NCBI GenBank assembly: GCA_964390495.1
Contig: CAYMIN010000010.1
Coordinates: forward strand, 1 to 64,000
Reading direction: 5' to 3'
Source: UBA11051 sp964390495
GTDB taxonomy: Bacteria; Armatimonadota; Zipacnadia; Zipacnadales; UBA11051
Length of the DNA stretch: 64,000 bases
Shown here: positions 33,768 to 42,479 of the stretch, piece after piece
How positions within the stretch are numbered: the stretch's first letter is position 1
How the letters are laid out: the number at the start of each line of letters is the position of its first letter
Position numbers and translations under genes: made by a program
The notes under the pieces: model-generated
Database searches by the model: none
What the model was told of the DNA's origin: nothing
What the model saw: only the letters and a program-made list of their open reading frames with translations

Positions 33768-35048
33768 ATGAACAAGTCTAGCCTGACGTTGCTGGTCTTG
33801 TGCCTGGCTATTGCAGCGGGCTATGGTGATAAGGTTTACTACCGCGCCGCCGGTGGGTCCTGGGCGAGCATGGAGGCTCCGGTACGAGATGGACGGCTGC
33901 AGATCGAGATCGGTCCCCAGATCGCGCCCAAGGGCGAAGCTATCCTGGTTGTTAACAAGCCCGAATGGATGGTGCTGGACGATACCACGCCGCCGCAACT
34001 GAGCGGATTGAAGGTCAATGGCACGCCGCGGCCCTCCTCTACAGACAGGCTCGAGCTGGGCTGCCTAAGCAGCGCTACCGTCGAAGTGATTATGGGCATC
34101 AAAGATGACAAGAACCCGATATCTGCAACCGATGTTAGCTTCAGCCTGACCGACGCGCGCGGGGCAACGGTCGCGGCTGACACTAGCGGCCTTGGCCCAC
34201 CCAAGAGCTCCGGGCGGCTGGTGGTGAAGATGTCGGGGCTGCAAGCCGGCAGCTACGAGGGGCTGCTGAAGCTCACCGACCTGGCTCCGCTGGGCAACTC
34301 GCAGTCGTGGCCGATCAGCTTCACCGTCGTGGGCATATCGGTGAGCGAGGACCTGCAGAGCCTATCGCTGGCCAATAGTGCCGGCGGCTTCAGCTTCGAG
34401 CCCGGCCTCAGCAAGCAGATCCGTCTCCCCGTTGGCATGCAGCTCTATCTGACCGGTACGCTGGGTGGGTGGGTGTATCCCGCCGAACTGACCGAGGTGG
34501 AGATAATCGAGGATACCGCAGAGGCGAAGACGGTCCTGATCAAGTCCACGCGGCTGCTCGATGACAAGCAGCAGCCCGTTCCGGATGGCAGAGCGCGGAT
34601 CGAGTACGAACTGACAATCCGGCCTGATACGCCCTGCCTGCTGGTCACCAGTCGCCTCTACAACGTTGGCGAAAACGAAGCTGATGCCCATTTCTTCTGG
34701 GGCTGGCTGCCCGGCGCCTACTTCGTCACCCCGGTTCAGGGCAAGCAGGAATGGGAGGGCGTAGCCAAGGACCAGTACATTGATCTCGGCACCGTCGGCT
34801 GGGTGTGGCTGGCACCACGCAGCGAGGGCAAGCCGGGGCTGGTATGGGCATCTAACTGCAGGTTCACCCAGAGCCGCTTCGACACCATGATACTACATTC
34901 GCCATCGGCCACGCTGAAAACCGACGAGTGTGTGGAGATGCGGTTCGCGATCGGCCCAGCCGATACCCCCGGCGCGGCCGAGAAGATGTACCAGGAACTG
35001 GTACAAAACGGCCTGGTGCCCGAGCCGCCAGCGCCCGAAGGCCGATAG
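33768..35048 (+). CDS. Secreted protein of unknown function, tandem paralogue B
   Basis: A 426-residue paralogue of the preceding gene, with signal peptide MNKSSLTLLVLCLAIAAGYG. Shared segments include DKVYYRAAGGSWASMEAPV, NKPEWMVLDDTTPPQLSGLK, GLGPPKSSGRLVVKMSGLQAG and a closing GAAEKMYQELVQNGLV. The start is four bases after the stop of copy A, with GGAGGG upstream inside copy A, so both are cotranscribed and perhaps coupled. Function unknown; a pair of secreted subunits or substrate-specific variants is possible. Confidence 0.8.
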   Translation: MNKSSLTLLVLCLAIAAGYGDKVYYRAAGGSWASMEAPVRDGRLQIEIGPQIAPKGEAILVVNKPEWMVLDDTTPPQLSGLKVNGTPRPSSTDRLELGCLSSATVEVIMGIKDDKNPISATDVSFSLTDARGATVAADTSGLGPPKSSGRLVVKMSGLQAGSYEGLLKLTDLAPLGNSQSWPISFTVVGISVSEDLQSLSLANSAGGFSFEPGLSKQIRLPVGMQLYLTGTLGGWVYPAELTEVEIIEDTAEAKTVLIKSTRLLDDKQQPVPDGRARIEYELTIRPDTPCLLVTSRLYNVGENEADAHFFWGWLPGAYFVTPVQGKQEWEGVAKDQYIDLGTVGWVWLAPRSEGKPGLVWASNCRFTQSRFDTMILHSPSATLKTDECVEMRFAIGPADTPGAAEKMYQELVQNGLVPEPPAPEGR

Positions 35049-35072
35049 CGCATTCCACAAAACACCACGCAA

Positions 35073-35573
35073 ATGTCAGAGAACCAAGACGACCATCAAG
35101 ACCACCCGGCAGGTTTCTGGCGCGCTCTAGGGGTATGGCTCAGCAGATTCGTGCGCGAGCGAATGCCGGGCTGGGAAGGCACCAGCGAGACCGCCTCGCC
35201 TTCCACCCGCGAGATCGGCGATCGCGGTGAGCGCGTCGGGCGCTGGTACCTGGAAAAGCGCGGCTACCGAATACTTGAGACCAACTGGTGGGCGCCGGGC
35301 CGACGCGGCGAACTCGACATTGTGGTCTTCCGCGACAATACCCTCATCGCCGTCGAGGTCAAGTCATATCCGGCAGGTGAGCTGTCGCCCGCCGAAGCCC
35401 TGCCCTCCGCCAAGCGCCGCAAGCTGGTGCGGCTGCTGCAGCAGTATGCCAAACATAAGGGGCACCTCGACTGCAACCTGCGGGTGGACTTGCTGCTTGT
35501 TGAATGGGCCGAGAAGGGCAAGGTCGGGAACATCAAGCATCTGGAGAGCGCGGCGATCGGCGACGATCTGTGA
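35073..35573 (+). CDS. YraN/UPF0102 family nuclease-like protein
   Basis: A 166-residue protein of the restriction-endonuclease-like fold. Motifs: GERVGRWYLEKRGYRILETN, GRRGELDIVV with the metal-binding Glu and Asp, and LIAVEVKSY with Glu-x-Lys. These match UPF0102 (YraN) proteins, thought to act in DNA processing. An N-terminal hydrophilic extension of about 45 residues is longer than usual. It is the last gene before the leuC promoter and ends the 32.5-35.6 kb plus-strand run. Confidence 0.88.
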   Translation: MSENQDDHQDHPAGFWRALGVWLSRFVRERMPGWEGTSETASPSTREIGDRGERVGRWYLEKRGYRILETNWWAPGRRGELDIVVFRDNTLIAVEVKSYPAGELSPAEALPSAKRRKLVRLLQQYAKHKGHLDCNLRVDLLLVEWAEKGKVGNIKHLESAAIGDDL

Positions 35574-35594
35574 TTGCCTGGTCGGGGCGAAGTA

Positions 35595-35623
35595 TTGTCC
35601 ACGCGGGCTGTTTCGTGTAGAAT
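35595..35623 (+). promoter_or_regulatory. Predicted sigma-70 promoter upstream of leuC
   Basis: TTGTCC (-35), a 17-base spacer and TAGAAT (-10). The start of transcription should fall near 35630, some 90 bases before leuC. Confidence 0.6.
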
Positions 35624-35642
35624 ATGGCTACCACACACCAAT

Positions 35643-35667
35643 ACGTTCCCGCAAGGGAGCGTTTTTT
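35643..35667 (+). terminator. Terminator or attenuator in the leuC leader
   Basis: An 8-bp stem ACGTTCCC/GGGAGCGT with one G-T pair, a GCAA tetraloop and six T. It lies about 13 bases after the expected leuC transcription start, so it either ends the upstream operon or attenuates leuCD. Confidence 0.8.
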
Positions 35668-35718
35668 GCACAGACCCGTCCCAAGGCATTAGCGATTTCA
35701 GTGTAGCGAGGCAGAACT

Positions 35719-36984
35719 ATGTCTGCAGGCATGACGATAACCGAGAAGCTACTGGCGCAGGCGGCCGGTAAGGCTAGCGTCCGGCCGGGCGAGTTTGTCA
35801 CCTGCCGGCTCGATCTGGTGCTGGCAAATGACATCACCGCGCCGATCGCCATCCAGCAATTCCGCGACATCGGCGCCACCGAGGTATTTGACCGCGACAA
35901 GGTCGTCCTAGTGGCCGACCATTCGACGCCCAACAAGGACATCAAGACCGCCCAGATCGTCAAGCACATGCGCGAGTTCGCTCGCGACCAGGGCTTGACC
36001 AATTACTACGAAGGGGCCGGCAGTGGCATCGAGCATATTATCCTGCCCGACAAAGGCCTGGTGCTGCCCGGTGACGTGGCCATCGGTGCTGACAGCCACA
36101 CCTGCACCTATGGCGCGTTGGGCGCTTTCTCGACCGGCGTCGGCTCTTCCGATGCCGGCGCGGCGATGGCGACCGGCGAAACCTGGTTCCGCGTACCGGC
36201 GACGCTCAAGTTCGTCATCGAGGGCGAGCTGGGCAAATGGGTCGGCGGCAAGGACCTGATCCTATATACCATCGGCAAGATCGGTGTTGACGGTGCTTTG
36301 TATCGCGCTATGGAGTTTGCCGGCTCGGCCATAACCAGGCTGCCGATGGCCGGCCGCTTCACTATCTGCAACATGGCTATCGAGGCCGGCGGCAAAAGCG
36401 GCATCATCGCCCCCGATGACAAGGTCGAGGAGTTCGTCAAGAGCCGGGCGCAGCGCCCCTATGAGTGTCTGAGCAGCGATGAGGATGCCGAGTATGAACA
36501 GGTCTATGACTGGCAGGCCGATGCCATCGAGCCACAGGTCAGCTTCCCGCACCTGCCGGAGAATGCCGTAGGAATTTCCCAAGTCGGCGAGATCGCGATA
36601 GACCAGGCGGTGGTCGGCGCCTGCACCAATGGCAGACTGGAGGACCTGCGCATTGCCGCCGAGGTGCTCAAGGGCCGTCAGGCGGCTGCGGGCGTCCGCT
36701 GCCTCATCATCCCCGGCAGTCAAGCGATTCATCTGCAGGCGACGAGGGAGGGCCTGGTTGAGACCTTTCTGGAGGCCGGCTGTATGGTCAGCACTCCTAC
36801 CTGCGGGCCGTGCCTGGGCGGGCACATGGGCGTACTAGCCGCCGGCGAGAGGGCGATTGCGACCACCAACCGCAATTTTGTGGGCCGCATGGGCCATCCC
36901 GAGAGCGAGGTCTATCTGGCCGGTCCGGCCGTAGCTGCGGCCTCGGCGGTGGCCGGCAGAATCTGCAGTCCTGATCAACTCTAA
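35719..36984 (+). CDS. leuC: 3-isopropylmalate dehydratase large subunit
   Basis: A 421-residue aconitase-family subunit that carries the 4Fe-4S cluster for the second step of leucine synthesis. Ligand regions: ADSHTCTYGALGAFSTGVGS near residue 125, GACTNGRLEDL near 297, and CGPCLGGHMGVLA near 355. The length fits the shorter LeuC/HacA-like group rather than the 465-residue enterobacterial LeuC; its pairing with leuD and the presence of leuA in the window support the leucine role. leuD begins 13 bases later. The leader has its own promoter and a hairpin. Confidence 0.94.
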   Translation: MSAGMTITEKLLAQAAGKASVRPGEFVTCRLDLVLANDITAPIAIQQFRDIGATEVFDRDKVVLVADHSTPNKDIKTAQIVKHMREFARDQGLTNYYEGAGSGIEHIILPDKGLVLPGDVAIGADSHTCTYGALGAFSTGVGSSDAGAAMATGETWFRVPATLKFVIEGELGKWVGGKDLILYTIGKIGVDGALYRAMEFAGSAITRLPMAGRFTICNMAIEAGGKSGIIAPDDKVEEFVKSRAQRPYECLSSDEDAEYEQVYDWQADAIEPQVSFPHLPENAVGISQVGEIAIDQAVVGACTNGRLEDLRIAAEVLKGRQAAAGVRCLIIPGSQAIHLQATREGLVETFLEAGCMVSTPTCGPCLGGHMGVLAAGERAIATTNRNFVGRMGHPESEVYLAGPAVAAASAVAGRICSPDQL

Positions 36985-36997
36985 GCGCGGTGAGAAC

Positions 36998-37498
36998 ATG
37001 ATAGTCAAGGGCAAAGTGCACAAGTACGGTGACCACGTGGACACTGACGCGATCATCCCGGCGCGTTACCTGATGACCACCGATCCCGACGAGCTGGCCG
37101 GCCACTGCATGGAAGATATTGACATCGAGTTCGTCTCCCGGGCCCAGCCCGGTGACATCATCGTGGCCGGCAAGAACTTCGGCTGCGGCAGCTCGCGCGA
37201 ACATGCCCCGATTGCCATCAAGGCGGCCGGGGTGAGCTGCGTCATCGCGGCCAGCTTCGCCCGCATCTTCTATCGCAACTGCTTCAATATCGGTCTGCCG
37301 ATTGTCGAGCAGGCAGAGGCCGCTGCCGCGATCAATGACGGGGACGAGATCGAGGTGGATTTCACCGACGGTTTGGTGCGAGATCTGACGACAGCTAGTG
37401 AGTGGCGCTTTGCCGCTCTGACCGGCCCGGCCGCCGCACTGATCGAGGCCGGCGGGCTGGTCAATCTCACTCGCAGTAAGCTACAGGCCGGCGGCTAG
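36998..37498 (+). CDS. leuD: 3-isopropylmalate dehydratase small subunit
   Basis: A 166-residue swivel-domain partner of LeuC. It begins VKGKVHKYGDHVDTDAIIPA, with the family motif NFGCGSSREHAPIAIKAAG near residue 60 and FYRNCFNIGLPIV near 90. The compact size matches the archaeal-type LeuD. It is cotranscribed with leuC and followed two codons later by der. Confidence 0.95.
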   Translation: MIVKGKVHKYGDHVDTDAIIPARYLMTTDPDELAGHCMEDIDIEFVSRAQPGDIIVAGKNFGCGSSREHAPIAIKAAGVSCVIAASFARIFYRNCFNIGLPIVEQAEAAAAINDGDEIEVDFTDGLVRDLTTASEWRFAALTGPAAALIEAGGLVNLTRSKLQAGG

Positions 37499-37501
37499 AC
37501 C

Positions 37502-38872
37502 ATGCTACCGATTGTCGCCATAGTCGGGCGCACCAATGTGGGCAAGTCGGCGCTGTTCAATCGCCTGGTCGGCGAGCGGACGGCGGTGGTGGAAGACGTC
37601 CCGGGCATCACCAGAGACCGCATCTACGCCGAAGCCGAGCTGGATACCCGGCGCGTGATGCTGGTTGATACCGGCGGTCTGGCCGGCGCTGAGAGCGATG
37701 AGCTGATTACCCAGGTCAAGCAGCAGGCGGTCACCGCGCTGCAGGAAGCCGATGCCTTGATCCTGATGGTGGACGGCCGCGAGGGCCTCACCAGCCTCGA
37801 TTATGAGGTGGCCGAGGTGGTGCGACGCACCGGCAAGCCGTGCGTGTTGGTTGCCAACAAGATGGAGAAGCTCTCCGCCGATTCGACCGACTTTCTGGCT
37901 CTAGGTATGGGGCCGCCGCTTGACATCTCCGCGATTCATGGCCGTGGACTGATGGAGATGGTGGAGGCGGTGGAGGCGGTCCTGCCGGAGCCGGAAGCGG
38001 ACGGCGAGCTGCCCGATGAGCTGGCCCTGGCGGTAGTGGGGCGGCCCAATGTCGGCAAAAGCGCTCTCGTGAATGCCATCCTCGGCCAGCAGCGCGTGAT
38101 TGTCAGCGAGGTCCCCGGCACCACCCGCGACGCCGTTGACGAGGTCTTCGAGCGCGACGGCCAGACCTATCGCATCGTTGATACCGCCGGCCTGCGCAAG
38201 CGTTCGCGGCGGCAGGATACCGAATACTATTCGAGCCTGCGCACCTTTCGAGCCGTAGCGCGCGCCCATATCGTGCTGCTGATGGTTGACGCCGGCGAGG
38301 GCCTCGTCAGTCTCGACGCCCGAGTCGCGGGGGAGGTAATGGAGGCGGACCGCGCCGTCATCATCGTCGCCAACAAGTGGGACGTGGTAGCCAAATACGC
38401 CGAGCCGGATGAAGAATACCCGGATTTGGACTACAATAAGGTCGAAAAGACGCTGCGGCAGGATTTCGCGCGGATCCTGCGCCACGAGTTGAAGTTCCTG
38501 GCCTATGCGCCTCTGGTATATACCTGTGCCCTGACCGGCGAGGGCGTGGCAGAGCTGCTGCAGCAGGCCGGAGAAGTCAGAGAGCAGTTCGAAAAGCGCA
38601 TTGATACTGGCCCGCTCAATCGCGTGTTGCGGGATGCCCTAGCCGCCCATCATCCGCCGACCAAGAAGGGCAGGCAGCCGCGGCTCTACTACGCCACCCA
38701 GGTGCGCAGCGGCCCGCCGACCTTTGTGATATTCGTCAATGACCCAAGCCTGATACATTTCTCCTACAAGCGCTATCTGAGCAATAAGCTGCGCGAGGCC
38801 TTCGGGTTCGAGGGCACGCCGATCCGTCTGCTCTGGCGGGCCCGCAGCAAACGCGACCGCCGCAAGGAGTGA
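37502..38872 (+). CDS. der: Ribosome biogenesis GTPase Der
   Basis: A 456-residue protein with two tandem G domains and a C-terminal KH-like domain. G domain 1 has GRTNVGKSALFNRL and DTGGLAG; G domain 2 has GRPNVGKSALVNAI, DTAGLRKRSR and NKWD. The two P-loops in one chain are unique to Der (EngA), required for 50S maturation. The C-terminal segment includes RQPRLYYATQVRSGPPTFVIF. It begins three bases after leuD and continues into plsY, linking leucine and housekeeping genes. Confidence 0.97.
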   Translation: MLPIVAIVGRTNVGKSALFNRLVGERTAVVEDVPGITRDRIYAEAELDTRRVMLVDTGGLAGAESDELITQVKQQAVTALQEADALILMVDGREGLTSLDYEVAEVVRRTGKPCVLVANKMEKLSADSTDFLALGMGPPLDISAIHGRGLMEMVEAVEAVLPEPEADGELPDELALAVVGRPNVGKSALVNAILGQQRVIVSEVPGTTRDAVDEVFERDGQTYRIVDTAGLRKRSRRQDTEYYSSLRTFRAVARAHIVLLMVDAGEGLVSLDARVAGEVMEADRAVIIVANKWDVVAKYAEPDEEYPDLDYNKVEKTLRQDFARILRHELKFLAYAPLVYTCALTGEGVAELLQQAGEVREQFEKRIDTGPLNRVLRDALAAHHPPTKKGRQPRLYYATQVRSGPPTFVIFVNDPSLIHFSYKRYLSNKLREAFGFEGTPIRLLWRARSKRDRRKE

Positions 38873-38879
38873 AGCGCAG

Positions 38880-39515
38880 ATGCCGGTCAAGGTGGCAGCG
38901 CTGGTCGGCTGTTTTCTGGTCGGCGGCATTCCTGCCGGGCTGCTGATCGCCCGCGCCTGTGGCATTGATGATATCCGCAAGTACGGTAGCGGCAACATCG
39001 GCGCCTCCAACGTCCTGCGCACAGTCGGTGCCAAGGCCGCTCTGGTGGTGTGGCTGGCCGACGTAGCTAAGGGTGTAGTGCCCACATCGCTGGCCGGCGG
39101 AGTGCTCCAGCTTGAGGGTTGGTGGTACGCCGCCGCCGCGCTTGCCACTATATTAGGGCACTGTTTCTCGCCCTATCTGGGTTTCCGTGGCGGTCGCGGT
39201 GTCGCAACCAGTCTCGGTGTGCTGCTGGCCCTGGATTGGCGCGTGGGCCTGTCGGCGTTTGCTGTCTGGATCATGCTGACCGTCATCACCCGCTACATCT
39301 CGCTGAGCTCGATAGTGGCGGCACTGTCCGCAACGCTGCTTTACTGGCTTTTCAACGGTACAGCCCATAGCGAACTACTGGCGTGCATATTGGCTATGGG
39401 CTTGCTGATTGCGGTGCGCCACGCGCCGAATATCGGCCGGCTTTTGAGCGGCACCGAGACCAGAATCGGCCAGAAAGCCAAGGAGCTCCAAGAGGAAGCC
39501 GAAGATGATGGCTAG
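38880..39515 (+). CDS. plsY: Acyl-phosphate:glycerol-3-phosphate acyltransferase PlsY
   Basis: A 211-residue membrane enzyme for the first acylation of phospholipid synthesis, acting on acyl-phosphate and glycerol-3-phosphate. The three family motifs are present: YGSGNIGASNVLRTVG near residue 38, GHCFSPYLGFRGGRGVATSLG near 95, and RHAPNIGRLLSGTETR near 180. About five hydrophobic helices. Its end overlaps gpsA, which makes its substrate, so the two are coupled in sequence and pathway. Confidence 0.95.
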   Translation: MPVKVAALVGCFLVGGIPAGLLIARACGIDDIRKYGSGNIGASNVLRTVGAKAALVVWLADVAKGVVPTSLAGGVLQLEGWWYAAAALATILGHCFSPYLGFRGGRGVATSLGVLLALDWRVGLSAFAVWIMLTVITRYISLSSIVAALSATLLYWLFNGTAHSELLACILAMGLLIAVRHAPNIGRLLSGTETRIGQKAKELQEEAEDDG

Positions 39516-40566
39516 CCAGAGGCAGGCTGAGCAGGTGACCTGGGCGGTAATTGGTGCCGGCGCTTGGGGTACGACGCTGGCGCGGATGTTGGGCCAGCAG
39601 GGCTGCCAGGTGCGGCTATGGACACGCCGCGCCGAGGCCGCCGAGCAGATCCGGACCAGCCGTGAGAATGCCAGGTATCTGCCCGGCTTTACGCTGCCTG
39701 ATACCGTCGTCGCCGAGGCGGACCTGAGCGCGGTACTGGCCGGTGCTGAGGCGGTGATCATTGCCGTGCCCTCGGTCGGTGTGCGGGAGATAGCCGCGCG
39801 GATAGCCGGGAAAATGGCCGACGAGGCCTTGCTCATCTGCGCCACTAAGGGCCTGGAGCGGGACAGCGGCAAGCGCATGAGCGAGGTGCTGATCGAGGAG
39901 CTGCGGCCTCTCGACCCCGACACCCTGGTGGCGCTTTCCGGGCCGAACCTCAGCAAGGAGATCGCTGAGGGGATGCCGGCGGTAAGTGTTGTCGCCAGCC
40001 GCAATCGGGCGGCAGCCGAACGGGCTCAAGGCCTCTTGAACAATGACCTCTTTCGGGTTTACACGAATTGTGATATAATTGGCGTGGAGTTGGGGGGTGC
40101 GCTCAAGAACATTATTGCCATAGGTGCCGGGATGAGCAACGGCCTGGGCTATGGCGATAATGCGAAGGCTTCCCTGATTACCCGGGGCCTGGCCGAGATT
40201 TGCCGGCTGGCTCAGGCGCTGGGCGCAATGCCGGGGACGCTATGGGGCATCGCCGGCGTTGGTGATCTGATCGCCACGTGTAACAGTAGATTGAGCCGCA
40301 ACTGGACCCTCGGCTATCGGATCGGCTGCGGCGAGGGGGTCCGCGACATCCTTGCGAGTATGCACGATGTGGCGGAGGGCTATTACACGGCCCATGCCGC
40401 CAAGCAGCAGGCCGACCAGGTCGGTGTCGCGGCGCCGATAACTCAGGCGGTGTACGAGATATTGTATGAGGGCGGCTCGCCGCCGGCGATTGCGCGGCGA
40501 CTGATGAGCCGCCGACAGCGGGCCGAGCATGAGGCGTGGTCCAGCCCCGAGCCGGACAACTGGTAG
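39505..40566 (+). CDS. gpsA: NAD(P)-dependent glycerol-3-phosphate dehydrogenase
   Basis: A 353-residue enzyme that reduces dihydroxyacetone phosphate to glycerol-3-phosphate for phospholipids. The Rossmann motif is VIGAGAWGTTLARML near residue 13. Further landmarks are CATKGLERDSG, ALSGPNLSKEIAEGMP, the catalytic-Lys segment GGALKNIIAIGAGMSNGLGYG, and GIAGVGDLIATCNS. It overlaps plsY by 11 bases. The first two codons are both ATG. Confidence 0.96.
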   Translation: MMASQRQAEQVTWAVIGAGAWGTTLARMLGQQGCQVRLWTRRAEAAEQIRTSRENARYLPGFTLPDTVVAEADLSAVLAGAEAVIIAVPSVGVREIAARIAGKMADEALLICATKGLERDSGKRMSEVLIEELRPLDPDTLVALSGPNLSKEIAEGMPAVSVVASRNRAAAERAQGLLNNDLFRVYTNCDIIGVELGGALKNIIAIGAGMSNGLGYGDNAKASLITRGLAEICRLAQALGAMPGTLWGIAGVGDLIATCNSRLSRNWTLGYRIGCGEGVRDILASMHDVAEGYYTAHAAKQQADQVGVAAPITQAVYEILYEGGSPPAIARRLMSRRQRAEHEAWSSPEPDNW

Positions 40567-40647
40567 AAGATTTGTCCGCCATGCAGGAATTGGCAGGCCA
40601 TTGAGTGAATTATCAAACGGGTGTCCACAAAATCTGGGAGGTGCGTG

Positions 40648-40932
40648 ATGGCGGTTACCGCTGGCAAGTCGGACATCGTTGATGCTGTTGCCGAGAAGAC
40701 CGGTCTTACCAAGAAGGATGCACAGAGTGCCTTGGACGCTGTACTGGAAGCAGTCACTGAGTCTTTGCAGCGTGGCGAGCGGGTCCAGTTGACGGGTTTC
40801 GGGACCTTCGAGACCCGCTACCGCAAGGAGCGCAGGGGCAAGAACCTGCAGACTGGCGAGACCATCATGATACCGGCCACCACGGTACCCGCCTTCAAGG
40901 CCGGCAAGGCGCTCAAGGACGCGGTCAAGTAA
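40648..40932 (+). CDS. HU-family DNA-binding protein
   Basis: A 94-residue nucleoid protein. Helices carry KSDIVDAVAEKTGLTKKDAQ; the beta saddle has GERVQLTGFGTFETRYRKER with the arm segment GKNLQTGETIMIPATTVPAF; and it ends in FKAGKALKDAVK. This is the classic HU/IHF layout; it cannot be split into HU or IHF from sequence alone. GGGAGGTG precedes the ATG at 40648. The tRNA-Pro gene follows by 10 bases. Confidence 0.96.
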   Translation: MAVTAGKSDIVDAVAEKTGLTKKDAQSALDAVLEAVTESLQRGERVQLTGFGTFETRYRKERRGKNLQTGETIMIPATTVPAFKAGKALKDAVK

Positions 40933-40942
40933 GCGATTAGGT

Positions 40943-41020
40943 CGGGGCGTGGCGCAGTTTGGTTAGCGCGTTGGTCTGGGGGACCAAAGGTCGCCGGTTC
41001 AACTCCGGCCGCCCCGACCA
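40943..41020 (+). tRNA. tRNA-Pro (anticodon GGG)
   Basis: A complete 78-nt cloverleaf: acceptor stem CGGGGCG/CGCCCCG, D stem GCGC/GCGC, anticodon stem TTGGT/ACCAA closing loop CTGGGGG (anticodon GGG), and T stem GCCGG/CCGGC with loop TTCAACT. The CCA end is encoded. It reads CCC (and CCU by wobble) proline codons. Confidence 0.97.
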
Positions 41021-41119
41021 GACAATGATGAGGGCCGCTTCCGGCCCGGGCGTTCTCATGTCGCTTCGGTCACTTGCATGGTGGGCGGCGGCTGTCGTGC
41101 CAAGACAAATGGTGAAGGC

Positions 41120-41149
41120 AGGCCGCCCACTTCGATTCGTGGGCGGCCT
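41120..41149 (+). terminator. Probable terminator after HU and tRNA-Pro
   Basis: A perfect 11-bp stem AGGCCGCCCAC/GTGGGCGGCCT with an 8-nt loop; only a short T-run follows. Confidence 0.45.
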
Positions 41150-41213
41150 TCCCATATCCGCCGCCTGTAGGCCGTCTTGATACCCGCCTCGGCGGCCGGG
41201 GAGATAAACCGAT

Positions 41214-42464
41214 ATGGATTCCCGCGAAGTCTTCAAGCAGACCTTTGAGCGCTACCAACAACATGTCAACCCCGGCATCGCCAGCCTCACCAAGTTCATG
41301 GGTCTGGAGGTCGCCGAGCACCGCGCCCAGGGCTGCTATGTCTATGGGCCGGAGGGGGATGCCTATCTGGACTGCCTCGGCGGGCCGGGCGTATTCACCA
41401 TCGGCCACCGCCATCCCAAACTGGTCGCCGCCCTCAAGGACCAGCTTGACCTGATGGGCCTCAGCAGCCATATCCTGCTCGATCCGGTGATGGCCGAAGC
41501 GGCTGAAAGAGTGGCCGCTTTGTGCCCCGGTGACATCCAGTACGTCTTCTTCTGCAACAGCGGCGCTGAGGCAATCGAGGGGGCTTTGAAGGCCGCGCGC
41601 ATGCACAGCGGTAGGCCCGAATTCGTCTGCGCCGCCGGCGGTTTTCATGGCAAGACTTTCGGCGCGCTCTCGGCCTCCGGACGGGAGGTCTATAAGGCGC
41701 CGTTTGAGCCGCTGCTGGCCGGTTTCAGGCATGTGCCTTTCGGCGATGCTGAAGCGCTGGCGGCGGCCGTCAACGATGCTACTGCAGCCGTGCTGCTGGA
41801 GCCGATCCAGTGCGAGAACGGCATCATCATTCCGCCCGATGGTTATCTTCAGGCCGCCAGGGAAGTCTGTGATAACAGCGGGGCGCTTTTGATACTGGAC
41901 GAGATTCAGACGGGCCTGGGGCGCACCGGCAAGCTCTGGGCCTGCGACTACGAAGGCGTGGTGCCTGACATCATGACTCTGGGCAAGGCCCTGGGCGGAG
42001 GCATGATGCCGATCGGGGCGTTCGCCGCTAGGCCGGAGGTATGGGGCATATTCAGCGATAACCCCTACATCCACACCACAACTTTCGGGGGCAACCCGAT
42101 GGCCTGCAGAGCCTGCCTGGCGGCCCTCGAGGTACTGCAGGAGGAAGATATTGCGGGCCTTTGTGCCCGGCGCGGCGAGCAACTGCTGGCAGGAGTGCAG
42201 CAGGTCGCCGCCGAATTTGACAATGTGATCGCCCAGGTGCGGGGCCGAGGCTTGCTGGTCGGTATCGAGTTCACCGACCCGGACATCGCCAACCTGGTGA
42301 TCGCCGGCCTGGTTCAGGAGAAGATTCTCACCGCCTTCACCCTCAATCAGCCGAAGGTGGTGCGCCTGGAGCCGCCGGCCCTGATAACCGAGGCGGAGAT
42401 CGAGCGCGTCGTCAGTGTCTTGAGACAGGCGGCGGCGAATACCGTGGAAATGCTGCAACTCTAA
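41214..42464 (+). CDS. Class III PLP aminotransferase (acetylornithine/ornithine type)
   Basis: A 416-residue fold-type I, class III aminotransferase. The PLP contacts are visible: FFCNSGAEAIEGALKAARM near residue 105, GGFHGKTFGALSASG near 145, and LLILDEIQTGLGRTGKLWAC with the ring-contacting Asp near 225. The Schiff-base Lys is in IMTLGKALGGGMMPIGAF near 260. Members act on omega-amino groups of ornithine, putrescine, GABA or similar compounds; the substrate cannot be told from sequence alone and no arg genes are adjacent. A polysaccharide deacetylase gene follows by 15 bases. Confidence 0.9.
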   Translation: MDSREVFKQTFERYQQHVNPGIASLTKFMGLEVAEHRAQGCYVYGPEGDAYLDCLGGPGVFTIGHRHPKLVAALKDQLDLMGLSSHILLDPVMAEAAERVAALCPGDIQYVFFCNSGAEAIEGALKAARMHSGRPEFVCAAGGFHGKTFGALSASGREVYKAPFEPLLAGFRHVPFGDAEALAAAVNDATAAVLLEPIQCENGIIIPPDGYLQAAREVCDNSGALLILDEIQTGLGRTGKLWACDYEGVVPDIMTLGKALGGGMMPIGAFAARPEVWGIFSDNPYIHTTTFGGNPMACRACLAALEVLQEEDIAGLCARRGEQLLAGVQQVAAEFDNVIAQVRGRGLLVGIEFTDPDIANLVIAGLVQEKILTAFTLNQPKVVRLEPPALITEAEIERVVSVLRQAAANTVEMLQL

Positions 42465-42479
42465 CGGAAGGCTGCAACT

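Noticed and set aside
40040..40085. TATAAT with TGA extension inside gpsA
   Set aside because: It resembles an internal promoter, but no good -35 lies at 16-18 bases and it encodes the conserved NCDIIGVELGG segment.
40943..41020. tRNA-Pro as an integration site for a mobile island
   Set aside because: No integrase and no direct repeat of the tRNA end found downstream; neighbours look native.
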